6,481 nt of DNA, taken from contig CANGUI010000103.1 in assembly GCA_947457025.1 (NCBI GenBank), positions 1 through 6,481 of the forward strand, written 5' to 3'. Below, one piece after another: positions 5,313 to 6,481 of the stretch (its first letter is position 1; each line of letters opens with the position of its first letter). Position numbers and translations under genes: made by a program. The stretch is from Flammeovirgaceae bacterium (GTDB lineage Bacteria > Bacteroidota > Bacteroidia > Cytophagales > Cyclobacteriaceae). Under the pieces are notes generated by a model that ran no database searches, had not been told where the DNA came from, and was given only the letters and a program-made list of their open reading frames with translations.

Positions 5313-6481
5313 AAGTATTCCGGATATTGTTCTCCCATTCTTCCCAGGTTGAAGTCGCGCCTAGTATATCTTCTATTTGCTTGATTGTGTAACCAGTAAT
5401 ATCGTCTTGGGTAATATTTTCCGAACCTTCGTTTATGTCCTCAACAAATCCAAAAGGATTCAAAGGAGCGCGAGCGTCAATTAAATCTACAACAAGTTGG
5501 GTATAATCAGGGCGAATTGTCGCGCCCCCGCGATAACCTGGATACCTAAGGCTCCCTAGCGCCCATTGAACACCTCTTGCCCAACTTTCCTTAACTTTAC
5601 TTTGCGTGTTATTGTCATTCCAATTACTCTGTCTAAGCTCCCAATGGGAAGCATGTGCAAGTTCGTGAATCGTTGTTGCATAAATGTTGCGGCACGTGCC
5701 TCCATTATTCCAAATCCTTATCGTTGAGGATATGCCGAGAAATCTACAATCTTTGCAATGGCTCCCATTTGCATCTTCATTTCGCTCATCCCAAACTGCA
5801 AGTTTCAACGATGAACGCCAAAAGGAGTTCTGCGGCGGACTCTTTAAGTCCAACCTGTTGCCGTAATAATAATCGTGACAGGCTTGGTACACTATTGCAT
5901 ACATTCTCGATGCACCACTACTGATTTCCAAGTTCCAGTTTCCTTCCATTTTCGGTCCATTAAACAAGGCTTGTCCTAAACTACCACTCCGAATGTCGTA
6001 GTCATACCGCTCCCACGGAATGCTATAGTTAGCGTCGCGGTTAAATGTACCGTTACAAGAAAAATTACCGTTTTGATCTGTGATGCCCTCATAAGTTGTA
6101 ACCCATCTCCTTGCCTGAACCTTTGCCCCCTGAACCCCAACTAATCGTTGTAGCTGGTCATCGAAGAGTTGGATTCTCCCCGCCGGGCGCCAATTCCTAG
6201 ACTGAGTTCTTCCAGTTCGTTTTGAAGCCACAGGCAGATTATCTGTAATTCTCAAAGCCTCGTCAACGAGATCTTCAATCAAATCACTTGGTGCCAGCCG
6301 GCCGCCTTGCGCGTTTAAATCGTATCTCTCATCCGGGATAGACAACTCAGCGAATACCTCATAGTCGATCCCAACAGGGAGAACTTTTCCAACTCTGATC
6401 GAACTATATAGGTAGGTCGGTTTATCGAATGGTAATGAAGGGTCATGATAAAAGGAACCCGAGCTCGATAGTTCGTAATCA
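5260..6481 (-). CDS. Putative secreted zinc metallopeptidase with regulatory beta-sandwich domain, 5' end outside window
   Basis: The frame is open from the stop at 5260 to the window edge (406 codons visible), so the true start and any signal peptide lie outside. A TTG at 6345 is internal: the sequence before it (YSSIRVGKVLPVGIDYEVFA) is coherent protein. In visible numbering, about 98-160 looks like a carboxypeptidase-regulatory-like Ig fold (GAKVQARRW, then GITDQNGNFSCNG). The zinc motif HELAHASHW is at 272-280 (H272, E273, H276). Glu298 in KESWA, 22 residues after H276, is a possible third ligand, which would make it a gluzincin-type enzyme. Cysteines near 242, 245 and 263 precede the motif and suggest an extracytoplasmic fold. 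Substrate is unknown. The last 53 nt overlap the lipoprotein-like gene. The gene is visibly AT-richer than 1-4640. No family name can be given from the sequence alone. Confidence 0.85.
   Translation of the reverse strand, partial: DYELSSSGSFYHDPSLPFDKPTYLYSSIRVGKVLPVGIDYEVFAELSIPDERYDLNAQGGRLAPSDLIEDLVDEALRITDNLPVASKRTGRTQSRNWRPAGRIQLFDDQLQRLVGVQGAKVQARRWVTTYEGITDQNGNFSCNGTFNRDANYSIPWERYDYDIRSGSLGQALFNGPKMEGNWNLEISSGASRMYAIVYQACHDYYYGNRLDLKSPPQNSFWRSSLKLAVWDERNEDANGSHCKDCRFLGISSTIRIWNNGGTCRNIYATTIHELAHASHWELRQSNWNDNNTQSKVKESWARGVQWALGSLRYPGYRGGATIRPDYTQLVVDLIDARAPLNPFGFVEDINEGSENITQDDITGYTIKQIEDILGATSTWEEWENNIRNTYENPTEDRLRALFTHWN

Noticed and set aside
5655..5924. Plus-strand open frames antisense to the metallopeptidase (5655-5924 and 5684-5866)
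   Set aside because: They oppose the HELAH and Cys-containing region of a long coherent minus-strand protein and have no domain-like sequence.
6343..6345. TTG at 6345 as the start codon of the metallopeptidase
   Set aside because: The same frame continues upstream to the window edge without a stop and encodes protein-like sequence, so the gene simply begins outside the window.

Overview
All eight genes supported here lie on the minus strand. The window suggests a member of the Bacteroidota, probably a Cytophagales-like bacterium. The reasons are leaders without Shine-Dalgarno sequences, promoter candidates of the TTG / TAnnTTTG type, a Crp/Fnr regulator of the type seen in that phylum, a menaquinone gene, and a protease plus lipoprotein-like pair of a kind common there. 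This assignment is inference from sequence character; no marker gene is present.

Layout, in the direction of transcription (high to low coordinates). (1) 6481-4842 is an AT-richer segment. It holds the 3' part of a putative secreted zinc metallopeptidase (HELAH motif, carboxypeptidase-regulatory-like domain) whose last 53 nt overlap a small Cys-containing, probably lipidated secreted protein. (2) 4841-4640 has no gene, but carries a nested imperfect inverted-repeat structure that the genes do not explain. (3) 4639-2279 is a tightly packed four-gene unit: two exported glutathione-peroxidase-family proteins in tandem (14-nt overlap), a DoxX-family membrane protein (1-nt gap) and MenA (13-nt gap). 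(4) 2198-1482 is an FNR-like regulator with its own candidate promoter and a candidate intrinsic terminator downstream. (5) 1163-1 is a universal-stress-protein pair: one complete two-domain protein, and a second one 14 nt downstream that runs off the window edge. Upstream of the pair are a TAnnTTTG box and an FNR-type palindrome (TGAC-N4-GTCA).

Taken together, 4639-1 reads as a redox and respiration stress neighbourhood. It combines exported thiol peroxidases, a membrane redox-associated protein, the prenyl transfer step of menaquinone synthesis, an oxygen/redox-type regulator, and stress proteins that the regulator may control through the palindrome. The peptidase/lipoprotein pair at the right looks functionally separate and may be accessory DNA. 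I see no rRNA, tRNA, CRISPR array or transposase.
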